Assembly: GCA_039029515.1 (NCBI GenBank)
Contig: JBCCFX010000002.1
Span: 1 to 44,887, forward strand
Origin: JBCCFX01 sp039029515
GTDB taxonomy: Bacteria; Planctomycetota; Phycisphaerae; Phycisphaerales; SM1A02
Reading direction: 5' to 3'
DNA length: 44,887 bases
Shown here: piece after piece, positions 38,328 to 44,887 of the stretch
How positions within the stretch are numbered: position 1 is the first letter of the stretch
How the letters are laid out: every line of letters begins with the position of its first letter
Program-made: the position numbers and the translations under genes
The notes under the pieces: model-generated
Seen by the model: only the letters and a program-made list of their open reading frames with translations
The model's database searches: none
Told to the model about the DNA's origin: nothing

Positions 38328-39274
38328 AATCCCCTGAAGGAAAGGCGCTGCAACGGATGGCAGATGCAGTTCTGATTCGAAACGACCTGAAGACCGATCG
38401 CGAAGTCCTTGAGATCACGGAGCGACTCGAGCTGGAGCGCGCCGACTTCGCCGTCGGACTCCTCTCGTCGGCATGGACGTGGATCTGTGAGCGAGGAACG
38501 ATCGACGAGGCCGCCGACGGCCACGCGACCATCCAGGGCTCCAAGCGACTCCTCGACCTTGCCGTCGGCTTCCCGGGCCTTGCCGACGCCATGGAAGCCG
38601 CGGGCTGGCTTCAGGTCGATGGCGACACACTCGTGTTCCCGAAAGCTGGTCGATGGATCGGCGACGGCGCACTCAGTCGGATGCGCGAGCGCTCAAAGAA
38701 GCGTCGATCGCGACGCAAGTCTGGGGACAGTTGTCCCCGCGATAGCGCGCGACACGCTGACGAAACCGGGGACACATGTCCCCAAGAATGCGCAGAAGAA
38801 GACGAGTCAGGTGGACAGGTGTCCCCGCAAAACGGCCAAATTTCGGCCCTTCAAGGGGACCGGTGCGCCCTCTCTGAGGGGGGGTTGGGGGGGAGTTCTT
38901 CTCCGGATAGCGCTACGGAAACGAAGAGGGGGAAGAAGAAAAACCGTCGCGGGCGCGTGTGCGAGGCCGAGAAAGTGTGGTCTGAGTTCGGCGAACTCGA
39001 CACGCCGGAGTGCCGCGATGCATGGGACCGCTGGCTCACGTTCCGGCGTGAGAGCAAGCTCCGTCTGCCTGCCGCTGTCACGCAGAGATCCAAGTTCAAC
39101 GAGTTCGTCGCGTGGGGCGGCCCCCCCGCGATGCTCGCGTCGATCGAGCAGAGCATCGGCAACGGTTGGGCTGGACTGTTCGACCCGAAGAGCAAGTCGT
39201 CTCGAGGCAGCTCGACACCCAAGCACCAGCAACACGAGATGGGTCGCACCGACAGTGAGATCCGGAGGATTTGA
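38324..39274 (+). CDS. Phage replication initiator, lambda O-like, containing iterons
   Basis: 316 residues from a GTG start. The N-terminal winged-helix-like domain (DREVLEITERLELERADFAVGLLSSAWTWI, then GFPGLADAMEAAGWLQVDGDTLVFPKAGRWIGDGALSRMRER) is typical of phage replication proteins. A basic linker, a low-complexity section where four iterons lie in the DNA, and a C-terminal region follow. The coding repeats give GDSCP/GDTCP/GQVSP peptides, so the repeats are constrained at DNA level. The DnaC-like loader comes next. Confidence 0.75.
   Translation: MKSPEGKALQRMADAVLIRNDLKTDREVLEITERLELERADFAVGLLSSAWTWICERGTIDEAADGHATIQGSKRLLDLAVGFPGLADAMEAAGWLQVDGDTLVFPKAGRWIGDGALSRMRERSKKRRSRRKSGDSCPRDSARHADETGDTCPQECAEEDESGGQVSPQNGQISALQGDRCALSEGGLGGSSSPDSATETKRGKKKNRRGRVCEAEKVWSEFGELDTPECRDAWDRWLTFRRESKLRLPAAVTQRSKFNEFVAWGGPPAMLASIEQSIGNGWAGLFDPKSKSSRGSSTPKHQQHEMGRTDSEIRRI
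38723..38870. repeat. Four dyad iterons at about 44-bp spacing, likely replication origin
   Basis: GGGGACA-N2-TGTCCCC occurs at 38723-38738 and 38768-38783 with perfect arms, at 38811-38826 with one changed base, and as a degenerate copy (GGGGACCGGTGCGCCC) at 38855-38870. Centre-to-centre distances are 45, 43 and 44 bp, about four helical turns, so the sites face the same side. A G-tract of GGGGGTTGGGGGGG follows at 38880-38893. Iterons inside an O-like gene mark an origin, as in lambdoid phages. Confidence 0.75.
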
Positions 39275-39276
39275 TA

Positions 39277-40017
39277 GTGACCGACCTGACGCCACAGGCC
39301 GCAGCCGATCGCATTGCACAGCTCGCCAAGACCCGGCGTGTGGATTCGTACCCGGAAAGTTCCGGAAGTCGTTCCGGCACATCGTGGCGAACGCAGACGT
39401 TCGATCGTCCCCCACCGATGAAGCCATCGCCACTTTCAGTCGAGCGCACGACCGTTGACCAGGTCGCGTATCGGGTCAAGGCTGCGAAGTTCCCTGATCG
39501 ACACTTGGCGCGTGCTGTCGCGGACGAGCATGACAACTCGCAGTGGTGCGACAAGTTCGCGAAGGTTACATCGCTGATCAACAAAGGCTCGCTCCTGATC
39601 TTCTGTGGACCGAACGGCAACGGGAAGACGCAGATGGGCGTGTCGCTCGGGCTGGTCGTGTGCCGCTCCAACCGTCGCGTCCGCTACGTCAAGGGCAGCG
39701 GGTACATCGACGCATTGACGGCGACGTACGGCGGCGGTGACGGTCCGAGCACGGAGACGGTCAAGGACCGGTTCTCGTCGTACGACCTGTTGATCTGGGA
39801 TGAGGCGCACGTCGCGTTGCGTTCTGATCACCAGACGGAAGAGTCGAGACTGCTGATCGACCGTCGCTATGACGCGAAACGCACGACCATCCTGATCACC
39901 AACACAGCGCCCGAAGCACTCGACAAGGTGTTCGGGACGTACCTCACAGACCGCGCGAACGAGTGTGGCGGCGTCGTCGAGTTCGACTGGCCGTCATTCC
40001 GCTCGCATCAACGATGA
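39277..40017 (+). CDS. DnaC-like helicase loader ATPase
   Basis: 246 residues from the GTG at 39277; GGAGG at 39264-39268 favours it over the TTG at 39271. Walker A is GPNGNGKT, Walker B is LLIWDEAH, sensor 1 is TTILITNTAPEAL, and DRANECGGVVEFDWPSFR matches the end of DnaC/IstB proteins. It loads the host DnaB helicase at the phage origin. The initiator gene with iterons lies directly upstream. Confidence 0.85.
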   Translation: MTDLTPQAAADRIAQLAKTRRVDSYPESSGSRSGTSWRTQTFDRPPPMKPSPLSVERTTVDQVAYRVKAAKFPDRHLARAVADEHDNSQWCDKFAKVTSLINKGSLLIFCGPNGNGKTQMGVSLGLVVCRSNRRVRYVKGSGYIDALTATYGGGDGPSTETVKDRFSSYDLLIWDEAHVALRSDHQTEESRLLIDRRYDAKRTTILITNTAPEALDKVFGTYLTDRANECGGVVEFDWPSFRSHQR

Positions 40018-40030
40018 AAGGATTCTGATC

Positions 40031-40621
40031 ATGCCATTGACCGTTACGCCGCCCGACACGCGGCAAATGTTCACCGATGCCGACGGCAACCCGTGGGCAG
40101 CGCAGACTTTCAACGAAACAGCACACCCGTCGCTCGTGTTCCGCAACACACGCATCTGGGTCAATCCCACCGGCGTCGTCCGGAACGTTCCGGACCAGTT
40201 CCAGAACTCGCGGCAGATGACGCGTGTGATGGCTCATTCGGACGAAATCTTCCAAGCCGTCGTCGACGCCATTGGTCCTGTCGGCATCTCGCAGTCTGAA
40301 GGCCGTGTGCACGACGGTGGCGACTTCAAAGCGTTCGTGCGCACGAATGACGGCGATTCGTTCAACCTGATCATCAAGCCGGATGAAGGCGACATTGCCG
40401 CATGGTGGGTTGACCGCGGCGATCAGCAAGCCGAGAGCCATCGGCTCGCGTTCGAGGAAGCGCTTGCGATCGTTCGCGATCTGGTGGTCGAAGCGGTCGG
40501 CACGAGCGAAGTTCGCGACGTATCGGTCGCAGCCCTCGGTGACATGCTCACAGAGCTGGACAAGATCGAGTTCGCTGCAAGTTCGCTGCGTGAACGGCTG
40601 CAAGCAGCTCGAGATCAGTAA
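40031..40621 (+). CDS. Protein of unknown function after the replication genes
   Basis: 196 residues; AAAGGA upstream of the ATG at 40031. The middle (MTRVMAHSDEIFQAVVDAIGPVGISQSEGRVHDGGDFKAFVRTNDGDSFNLIIKP) is alpha/beta. The C-terminal helix (LTELDKIEFAASSLRERLQAARDQ) may be a coiled coil. A possible terminator follows. Family not recognised. Confidence 0.5.
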   Translation: MPLTVTPPDTRQMFTDADGNPWAAQTFNETAHPSLVFRNTRIWVNPTGVVRNVPDQFQNSRQMTRVMAHSDEIFQAVVDAIGPVGISQSEGRVHDGGDFKAFVRTNDGDSFNLIIKPDEGDIAAWWVDRGDQQAESHRLAFEEALAIVRDLVVEAVGTSEVRDVSVAALGDMLTELDKIEFAASSLRERLQAARDQ

Positions 40622-40636
40622 CGAAATACTCAGCTC

Positions 40637-40670
40637 CCCCGCCGGCATCCCGCCGGTGCGGGGATTTCAT
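40637..40670 (+). terminator. Possible terminator after the replication module
   Basis: CCCCGC/GCGGGG with inner CGGC/GCCG and a GT bulge form a GC-rich stem, followed by ATTTCATT. The T-run is short, so termination is partial at best. It separates the replication genes from the string of short genes at 40.7-44.5 kb. Confidence 0.5.
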
Positions 40671-40685
40671 TGACTCGGAGGCATC

Positions 40686-41036
40686 ATGAAACGCATCACG
40701 ATTGAGACTGAGGATGGGGTGAGGGTGTGGGAAGCCAACGACCGATACGCAGTTGAGCTGGTCGAAAAAGTGGTGGGCGACTCGTGGCAAATTGCTGGCG
40801 CTATCAGAGAAGTCACTCCGACCGAGGCAACGCATGTGCGGGTGAGAGCCGCAGCATTGGTGTGGCCCAATGGCGACTACGCGATCTTCGGAAACTCGGG
40901 TTGCAATGATCGTGATTGCTTGACTGCGCTTTACGAGCAGAACGAGACGGATTGCACACAGCAAGAGTGTTTCATCACGGCGCCGGTTCTGCTGCCCACC
41001 GACCCGCCGACCGTGGAGGGGGAGGTGAGTACATGA
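40686..41036 (+). CDS. Short early protein of unknown function
   Basis: 116 residues with GGAGG at 40677-40681 before the ATG. Beta-strand patterns at the start (KRITIETEDGVRVWEAN) and Cys pairs in GCNDRDC and DCTQQECF suggest a small metal-binding or disulphide domain. Ends in a 4-base overlap with the next gene. Confidence 0.5.
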   Translation: MKRITIETEDGVRVWEANDRYAVELVEKVVGDSWQIAGAIREVTPTEATHVRVRAAALVWPNGDYAIFGNSGCNDRDCLTALYEQNETDCTQQECFITAPVLLPTDPPTVEGEVST

Positions 41037-41308
41037 GTCGATTTCTAATCATCGAACCGGAGAAGCGAAACATGCTCAAGGAAGCGTGGGCGATCACTGG
41101 CAAGTTCTTCATGGCAGCGTTGATGATCGCAATGGTCCTTCTCGTGATTCTCATCATCGCGGGGATAGGTGCGGAAATCTCAAAGTACGTCATCACTGAG
41201 GACGCGATTCATGCCGGTGTAGGCGAGTGGTACGTCAACGATCTGAACGAGAAGCGCTGGCGTTGGATCGTCGTCGAGGACACGTCGGGAGCGGAGGTGG
41301 TGGAATGA
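41033..41308 (+). CDS. Single-TM protein of unknown function
   Basis: 91 residues. A hydrophobic helix spans about residues 25-47 (FFMAALMIAMVLLVILIIAGIGA), with a soluble C-terminal domain (GEWYVNDLNEKRWRWIVVEDTSG). Topology suggests an inner-membrane protein. It overlaps both neighbours by 4 bases. Confidence 0.5.
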   Translation: MSRFLIIEPEKRNMLKEAWAITGKFFMAALMIAMVLLVILIIAGIGAEISKYVITEDAIHAGVGEWYVNDLNEKRWRWIVVEDTSGAEVVE

Positions 41309-41388
41309 ACGAGTACGTTCAGTACGCAGTGTTCGGTGCGATCTTATTCGCCGCTTTCCTCTGGGTCGTGAAGAGGAAGGACAAGTGA
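41305..41388 (+). CDS. 27-residue single-TM peptide
   Basis: MNEYVQYAVFGAILFAAFLWVVKRKDK: a membrane helix with a basic end. It overlaps the upstream stop (ATGA) and shares one base with the next ATG (TGATG). The coupling pattern supports translation. Confidence 0.45.
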   Translation: MNEYVQYAVFGAILFAAFLWVVKRKDK

Positions 41389-41747
41389 TGGATCAACTCA
41401 CCCCCGAACGTATCGAGCGATGGGAACGGCTGCCGGACGAGTGCAAGCCGGAAGGACTTGGTAGGAACCCAGATGGCGTGTGGGTGGTGCCGCCGCGCAC
41501 GGTCAAGTCGACAGGCGATGTGCTGAGGTGGGGTCGCAACTCTGTTACTTCATCCGTCGCCGCCGCCCTGATCCGCGATGCGCTGGTGCGGTGGTTGTTT
41601 GCGCGCGGATGGGTGATCGGGATCAACTGCGGGGACTGGCTGCTTACACCGTCGCCAAACTTCCCGGCTTTGGAGAGCGTGCGAATGTATGGCGATCTCC
41701 TCGACGCCCTTCTCGCCGCCGCAGAAGCGGAGGTGGGGAATGGCTGA
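41388..41747 (+). CDS. Short early protein of unknown function
   Basis: 119 residues from the ATG at 41388; a GTG at 41385 is an alternative. PERIERWERLPDECKPEGLGRNPDGVWVVPPR at the start and FARGWVIGINCGDWLLTP in the second half suggest a small alpha/beta fold. It overlaps the next gene by 8 bases. No family is recognised. Confidence 0.5.
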   Translation: MDQLTPERIERWERLPDECKPEGLGRNPDGVWVVPPRTVKSTGDVLRWGRNSVTSSVAAALIRDALVRWLFARGWVIGINCGDWLLTPSPNFPALESVRMYGDLLDALLAAAEAEVGNG

Positions 41748-41841
41748 AATCGCAGATGCTCTCATCTTCTGCACATTGATCGTCTGCATTGCATGGCGGC
41801 TGAGAGATGTGCTGGACTTCCTGAAGGAGATGCTCCCATGA
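41740..41841 (+). CDS. 33-residue single-TM peptide
   Basis: A short frame (MAEIADALIFCTLIVCIAWRLRD...) with one hydrophobic helix, preceded by AGGTGGGG and overlapping both neighbours. It is of the same kind as the other mini-membrane genes. Function unknown. Confidence 0.45.
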   Translation: MAEIADALIFCTLIVCIAWRLRDVLDFLKEMLP

Positions 41842-42164
41842 CCACCACCACGATCGACATGCCGAAAGTCACGCAGATGCTCGATGCGGGCTGGTTGGTG
41901 TGCTTGGCCAAGAATGACCTCGGCACGTATTTCGCGGAAGCCACGCACGAGAAAGAAATCGTCTGGACTCGCGCGAAAGACAAGTGGTCAAAGCTGCTGA
42001 CGGATGCTGGCTGGGAATACGAGCAATGTGAATTGTTGCTCAGCGCCGATTGGGGCCACCCCGGTGTCGTTGAAACCGACGACCGCACGCCCGAACAGGC
42101 ACTCACTCGACTCGCCTACAAGGTGCACGGCGAGATGCCACCTGATTCGGAGGCCACCCCATGA
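41838..42164 (+). CDS. Short early protein of unknown function
   Basis: 108 residues in an ATGA overlap with the previous gene. The pattern MLDAGWLVCLAKNDLGTYFAEATHEKEIVWTRAKDKWSK is mixed alpha/beta, and TPEQALTRLAYKVHGEMP closes with a helix. It lies just before the MazG-like gene. No family is recognised. Confidence 0.5.
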   Translation: MTTTTIDMPKVTQMLDAGWLVCLAKNDLGTYFAEATHEKEIVWTRAKDKWSKLLTDAGWEYEQCELLLSADWGHPGVVETDDRTPEQALTRLAYKVHGEMPPDSEATP

Positions 42165-42523
42165 CCATTGACAACACAGCGCGGACGGTGACGTTCGATG
42201 ACCTCAGAGAAGCCAACCTGAAGCGTGCGGACGAATGGGTTCCGATCGACAAGTGGTCGCTCTCAGACAGGCTTGTCGAGCTTCAGGAGGAAGTCGGTGA
42301 ACTGTGCGGTGCCGCAAAGCGCATCAACCGTATTCGTGCCGGCGTCTACCACAAGCCAACGACTGAAGACGAACTCAGGCAGCGGATGGCCGAAGAGTTG
42401 GCGGACGTACTCATCTGCGCGGATCTCGTCGGGGCGGCGCTTGGTGTCGATCTCTCGGCCGCGATTGTCTCCAAGTTCAACGCCACAACAGACAAGCACG
42501 AAAGACTGACGGTGAAGCTATGA
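42161..42523 (+). CDS. MazG-like nucleotide pyrophosphohydrolase
   Basis: 120 residues of an all-alpha NTP pyrophosphatase: DRLVELQEEVGELCGAAKRI (metal-binding EExxEL-like), then RMAEELADVLICADLVGAALGVDLSAAIVSKFNATTDKH with the second acidic EExxD pattern. These enzymes hydrolyse NTPs or (p)ppGpp-related nucleotides and are common in phages. The ATG overlaps the upstream stop. Confidence 0.8.
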   Translation: MTIDNTARTVTFDDLREANLKRADEWVPIDKWSLSDRLVELQEEVGELCGAAKRINRIRAGVYHKPTTEDELRQRMAEELADVLICADLVGAALGVDLSAAIVSKFNATTDKHERLTVKL

Positions 42524-42945
42524 ACCAGCCAACGCGGACGGTGGAGGAGTGCTCTGCATGTGGCGGAACCGACATCCGACCGGATCACGACCCCGCATGC
42601 TCCAACCTGTGGTGCGACGACTGTGGGCACGACTGCTCGCCTGACAAACTCATTCGCTTTTATCCAAGCACCAATGCGAATGGCGTCGCGTTCATGAAGG
42701 AGCATTACGACGGCGAGTGGGTCTTATATGACGCCCTCACCGAAGCGACCGCCGCGAAGGATGCGGAGATTGAGCGGTTGGCCAAAGAGCTTGGCGACAC
42801 GCAGGAGAGGCTCGGATTCGCGACAGGAGTCTTGATAGCAGCTCAGTGGCAGATGACGGAGAACGACGCGGACGAGCGTGCGATCGTTGCCGGGAAGATC
42901 AAGGAAGCTCTGGCAAAGCTCAACGAGGAAGGCGGGCGGCGATGA
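42520..42945 (+). CDS. Zinc-ribbon protein with helical C-terminus
   Basis: 141 residues. CSACGGTDIRPDHDPACSNLWCDDCGHD holds six Cys in a ribbon-like order. A helical region with heptads follows (DAEIERLAKELGDTQERLGF). Zinc ribbons of this sort often serve as accessory nucleic-acid-binding parts. The ATG overlaps the MazG-like stop. Confidence 0.6.
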   Translation: MNQPTRTVEECSACGGTDIRPDHDPACSNLWCDDCGHDCSPDKLIRFYPSTNANGVAFMKEHYDGEWVLYDALTEATAAKDAEIERLAKELGDTQERLGFATGVLIAAQWQMTENDADERAIVAGKIKEALAKLNEEGGRR

Positions 42946-43208
42946 GTGAGTCAATCAAGCAGGACATGGCGAATCTAATCGACAACGCAGGTTCGTCGAT
43001 TGCCGGACCCGCGCTGATCGTGACGCCAGCCGAAGTGCAGGCGTGGCTGGACTACATCGAACAACTGGAACGCGAGCGGGAGGCGTTGACTCCACCAGCA
43101 CACGGTGAGCATGGCGGACCACTGGTACGGATCACAGCGACCTACGAGGACGGCAGCACGCACGAGATTCCCCGCGAAGCCGCCGAGCGAGCGAGGGACG
43201 GACAGTGA
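42942..43208 (+). CDS. Short early protein of unknown function
   Basis: 88 residues, ATGA overlap upstream, GTGA overlap downstream. TPAEVQAWLDYIEQLEREREAL is a coiled-coil helix, and PLVRITATYEDGSTHEIPREAAERA looks like a small beta-hairpin. No family is recognised. Confidence 0.5.
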   Translation: MSESIKQDMANLIDNAGSSIAGPALIVTPAEVQAWLDYIEQLEREREALTPPAHGEHGGPLVRITATYEDGSTHEIPREAAERARDGQ

Positions 43209-43321
43209 GAGAGTGGATTGTTCTCGTCGTCACGTGTTGCGTCATATCGGTCGTGTGGTCGCTGGCCGAGTGGCGGATCAAGGAACGCAGGCGAAGGAAA
43301 GCGAGCAAGAGCGATGGATGA
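43205..43321 (+). CDS. 38-residue single-TM peptide
   Basis: GTG start overlapping the upstream stop. One membrane helix (WIVLVVTCCVISVVWSLAEW) is followed by a basic tail ending RRKASKSDG. The DNA at its 3' end (43295-43322) is repeated at the end of the next gene. Function unknown. Confidence 0.45.
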   Translation: MREWIVLVVTCCVISVVWSLAEWRIKERRRRKASKSDG

Positions 43322-43322
43322 C
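43295..43322. repeat. Junction repeat, copy 1
   Basis: A 28-base sequence (beginning AGGAAAGCGAGCAAG) that recurs at 43419-43446 with 3 mismatches. Each copy ends one mini-gene and includes the start of the next, so it works as a stop-start junction as well as coding for a shared KASK-DG tail. Confidence 0.75.
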
Positions 43323-43445
43323 TACAGTGCGGGCTACATCGTGGGTTGGATCACTGGTGTAGGTGGCATGTTGGTCGGAGAAGTCGCATGTCACTTGTGG
43401 CTCAGGTGGCGCGCATCCAGGAAAGCGAGCAAGGGTGATGGGTGA
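43314..43445 (+). CDS. 43-residue membrane peptide
   Basis: Glycine-rich membrane segment (YIVGWITGVGGMLVGEVACHLWL) and a basic tail SRKASKGDG that copies the tail of the previous peptide. It starts 8 bases before the upstream stop and overlaps the next start by 8. Function unknown. Confidence 0.45.
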   Translation: MDDYSAGYIVGWITGVGGMLVGEVACHLWLRWRASRKASKGDG

Positions 43446-43446
43446 C
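43419..43446. repeat. Junction repeat, copy 2
   Basis: Second copy of the 28-base junction element, 124 bases after the first. It contains the start ATGGGTGAC at 43438. A shorter relative (GATGGGTGAC) is found again at the start of the gene at 43658. Confidence 0.75.
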
Positions 43447-43665
43447 ACAAGGCTGTATCAGATCTACGAGGACGACTTGGAGATCCTTGAGCGAGAGCTG
43501 CCCCGAATCGCTGATCGCTATCTCGTCGACGTTGGCAACAGTCCAGGCGAACGCGCCCGATGGCGACGGATTCAGCAGGTCATCAAGAACGTGCGGTGGA
43601 ACTACGGACCGCCTGAATCAGCCGAGATCGTTGGCGACGACGAAACGGAGGCGATTGATGGGTGA
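43438..43665 (+). CDS. Short early protein of unknown function
   Basis: 75 residues beginning MGDTRLYQIYEDDLEILERELPRIADRY, an acidic helical protein. RRIQQVIKNVRWNYGPP follows, and the end is acidic. It starts in junction repeat copy 2 and overlaps the next gene by 8 bases. Confidence 0.45.
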   Translation: MGDTRLYQIYEDDLEILERELPRIADRYLVDVGNSPGERARWRRIQQVIKNVRWNYGPPESAEIVGDDETEAIDG

Positions 43666-44173
43666 CTGCATCGACGCGCTGGACAAGATCCACCCTGATG
43701 GCGGGCATGCGTGGGACAAGGTTGAAGATCCCGAGGGGTTCGTCAGAGAGATCCGCGGCGAATCTCCCCGCCACACGAACATCACACCGGCAGCGCCGGA
43801 TAGAGCGAATATGCCTGACCAACCAGAGTTCCAGAAGCACCAGTTGGATGAGTTGGCTGACGAGCTTCACCGGGACATCATCAACAGCGCGGACCATATT
43901 CCTGACGCCGGGAAAATGGTCGACACGATCGACACTGGCGACACGGTGCTTCATCGGCCCACCGGAGAGACGTGGGTCGTTGCTTTCGTCCAAGGCGATC
44001 AATTGGCGTGGGTCGGCTGGCCGAATGGACGGGCCGACCTCGCCGACTGCGAGCTGGTTGTGAAGGCGCACCCGACAGAGCGCATGGAGCTTCTGCGAGA
44101 GATGGCGGACATGCGTAACGGCGACTGCCGAAGGCGATACGCGCGGAGGATTCTGAACGATGACACAGACTGA
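43658..44173 (+). CDS. Protein of unknown function with a small beta-barrel-like domain
   Basis: 171 residues from the ATG at 43658. The N-terminal half is polar and helical. The segment IDTGDTVLHRPTGETWVVAFVQGDQLAWVGWPNGRADLADCELV (about 92-135) is a typical SH3-like beta-barrel pattern found in small phage proteins. The C-terminus is helical (ERMELLREMADMRNG). Overlaps the next gene by 14 bases. Confidence 0.5.
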   Translation: MGDCIDALDKIHPDGGHAWDKVEDPEGFVREIRGESPRHTNITPAAPDRANMPDQPEFQKHQLDELADELHRDIINSADHIPDAGKMVDTIDTGDTVLHRPTGETWVVAFVQGDQLAWVGWPNGRADLADCELVVKAHPTERMELLREMADMRNGDCRRRYARRILNDDTD

Positions 44174-44555
44174 ACCAACCACCGCCGAGAAGACCCGCCA
44201 GCTTGCCGAGCAGGTGATGGGGTGGGAGTTTCGAGAGACGTATACGTATCCGGACGAGGGATGCGAAACAACCGTCCATGGTGTCTACCTGCTATCCGAC
44301 GGCTGTCCGTACGACTTTCGATACGTCGAGGGTTTTCAGCCCTGCACCGACGCCAACGATGCTCAAGTGGTCATTGAGAAGGCCACCAAGGTGCTGAACG
44401 ACAGCCAGAAGAGAGAAGTCTCGACGCAAACGCTTGAGATCATTCGATGCCAAGAGGCTGACGCATCGCCTCGATGGACCTGGGAGCTGTGGCGACATTG
44501 CGTCACGGTCGAAGCCATCTGGCGGGTGAAGTGCAAGCAGGAGGCGACAGCATGA
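44160..44555 (+). CDS. Phage ABA-sandwich-like protein
   Basis: 131 residues. TRQLAEQVMGWEF near the start, then a FQPCTDANDAQVVIEKA helix and a closing strand (EAIWRVKCKQEA) give the alpha-beta-alpha pattern of the small phage ABA sandwich family. These proteins are common in early or late-early strings; function unknown. It overlaps the lysis gene start at 44552 by 4 bases (ATGA). Confidence 0.55.
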   Translation: MTQTEPTTAEKTRQLAEQVMGWEFRETYTYPDEGCETTVHGVYLLSDGCPYDFRYVEGFQPCTDANDAQVVIEKATKVLNDSQKREVSTQTLEIIRCQEADASPRWTWELWRHCVTVEAIWRVKCKQEATA

Positions 44556-44887
44556 AGACGATCTGGGTTTGGTTCCCACCAAAGGGACGCGCACAATCGG
44601 ATTCGCGCATCAAGCTGATCGTGCGACCGATCGTTCACGAGATGTCTGGCGAAGAGGCTGCGATCGAATGCACGAACCAGATTCTCAGTCAGGACATCAC
44701 CAGGTCTGAAGACCTTGCGATCACGTTGCAGGGTTTCGGCGAGGGTATACCGGACAGCCGATTCCTCGTGCCGAATCGCAAGACACACCTGCTGTACGGC
44801 CCCCACCGCACTGCACTCTGGAATCATCCTGACGACGGGCTCGTCGACCGCGATGCTGCGCGTCGCTGGCACGCCACTCCTGTCTTC
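44552..44887 (+). CDS. Putative glycosidase-like lysis protein, N-terminal part (continues at base 1)
   Basis: The ATG at 44552 overlaps the last codons of the ABA-sandwich-like gene, which ends at 44555. It opens a frame that runs to the window end and continues in frame at position 1 to the stop at 906, giving 366 residues in the circular genome. The first 65 residues (starting MKTIWVWFPPKG) resemble no domain that I can name. Translation is probably coupled to the upstream gene. Bases 44747-44887 duplicate 1-141, so this is one gene and not two. Confidence 0.7.
   Translation, partial: MKTIWVWFPPKGRAQSDSRIKLIVRPIVHEMSGEEAAIECTNQILSQDITRSEDLAITLQGFGEGIPDSRFLVPNRKTHLLYGPHRTALWNHPDDGLVDRDAARRWHATPVF
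44747..44887. repeat. Right copy of 141-bp terminal direct repeat
   Basis: Exact copy of bases 1-141. It lies inside the coding sequence that starts at 44552 and ends at 906, and it keeps the frame. One copy should be trimmed before any analysis of the circular genome. Confidence 0.95.

Noticed and set aside
1..44887. CRISPR array or insertion sequence
   Set aside because: I saw no regular spaced direct repeats of CRISPR size and no transposase. The repeats found are the end repeat, the iterons and the junction repeats.

Overview
The window is an essentially complete genome of a temperate tailed dsDNA phage with a siphovirus-like architecture: a 624-residue tape measure protein, a tail-tube candidate, and no contractile sheath gene that I can see. 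The first 141 bases are repeated exactly as the last 141 bases, so the contig closes into a circle of 44,746 bp, and one gene (44552 through the junction to 906) is split by the linear cut. The GC content looks close to 60%. The host cannot be read directly. The tyrosine integrase has Arg-x-x-Arg-His where most have His-x-x-Arg-His, which reminds me of integrases from planctomycete genomes, so a planctomycete-like host is a weak inference only.

Layout. 44.55-2.4 kb (across the junction): a putative glycosidase-like endolysin, a LexA-type DNA-binding protein, two holin-like membrane proteins and a lipoprotein. 2.4-5.4 kb: an SGNH/GDSL hydrolase, a DNRLRE-type protein and an Ig-like protein, probably adsorption or virion surface proteins. 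5.4-14.7 kb: packaging and head module (small and large terminase, Mu gp29-like portal, Mu gpF-like protein carrying an extra winged helix, Mu gpI-like protease with a nested scaffold start, decoration protein, lambda gpE-like major capsid protein, then a strong terminator). 14.7-22.8 kb: head completion and tail (connector, gpG-like protein, a tandem pair of tail paralogues, tube protein, two-part chaperone, tape measure, tip proteins).

22.9-29.2 kb lies on the minus strand and is the lysogeny/accessory arm: several small membrane proteins, a PadR regulator, a pair of tandem paralogues, a stand-alone copy of the repressor C-terminal domain, then (beyond a perfect minus-strand terminator) a three-gene unit of repressor, PAS-like membrane coiled-coil protein and a small helical protein. 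A divergent repressor/Cro switch with GTCCC/GGGAC operator elements sits at 29.2 kb.

29.3-44.5 kb on the plus strand is the early region: Cro-like gene, a 0.7 kb gene-poor stretch rich in hairpins (possible structured RNA), an Arc-type regulator next to a perfect 17-bp palindrome, RecE-like exonuclease, RecT, RusA, an HNH-AP2 homing endonuclease overlapping an antisense tRNA-Gly-like element, the integrase, a cytosine methyltransferase with a second protein encoded in another frame inside it, an O-like replication initiator carrying four iterons (the likely origin), a DnaC-like helicase loader, and many short coupled genes including a MazG-like pyrophosphohydrolase. Four-base ATGA/GTGA stop-start overlaps are the rule, so much of the plus strand is translated in coupled strings.
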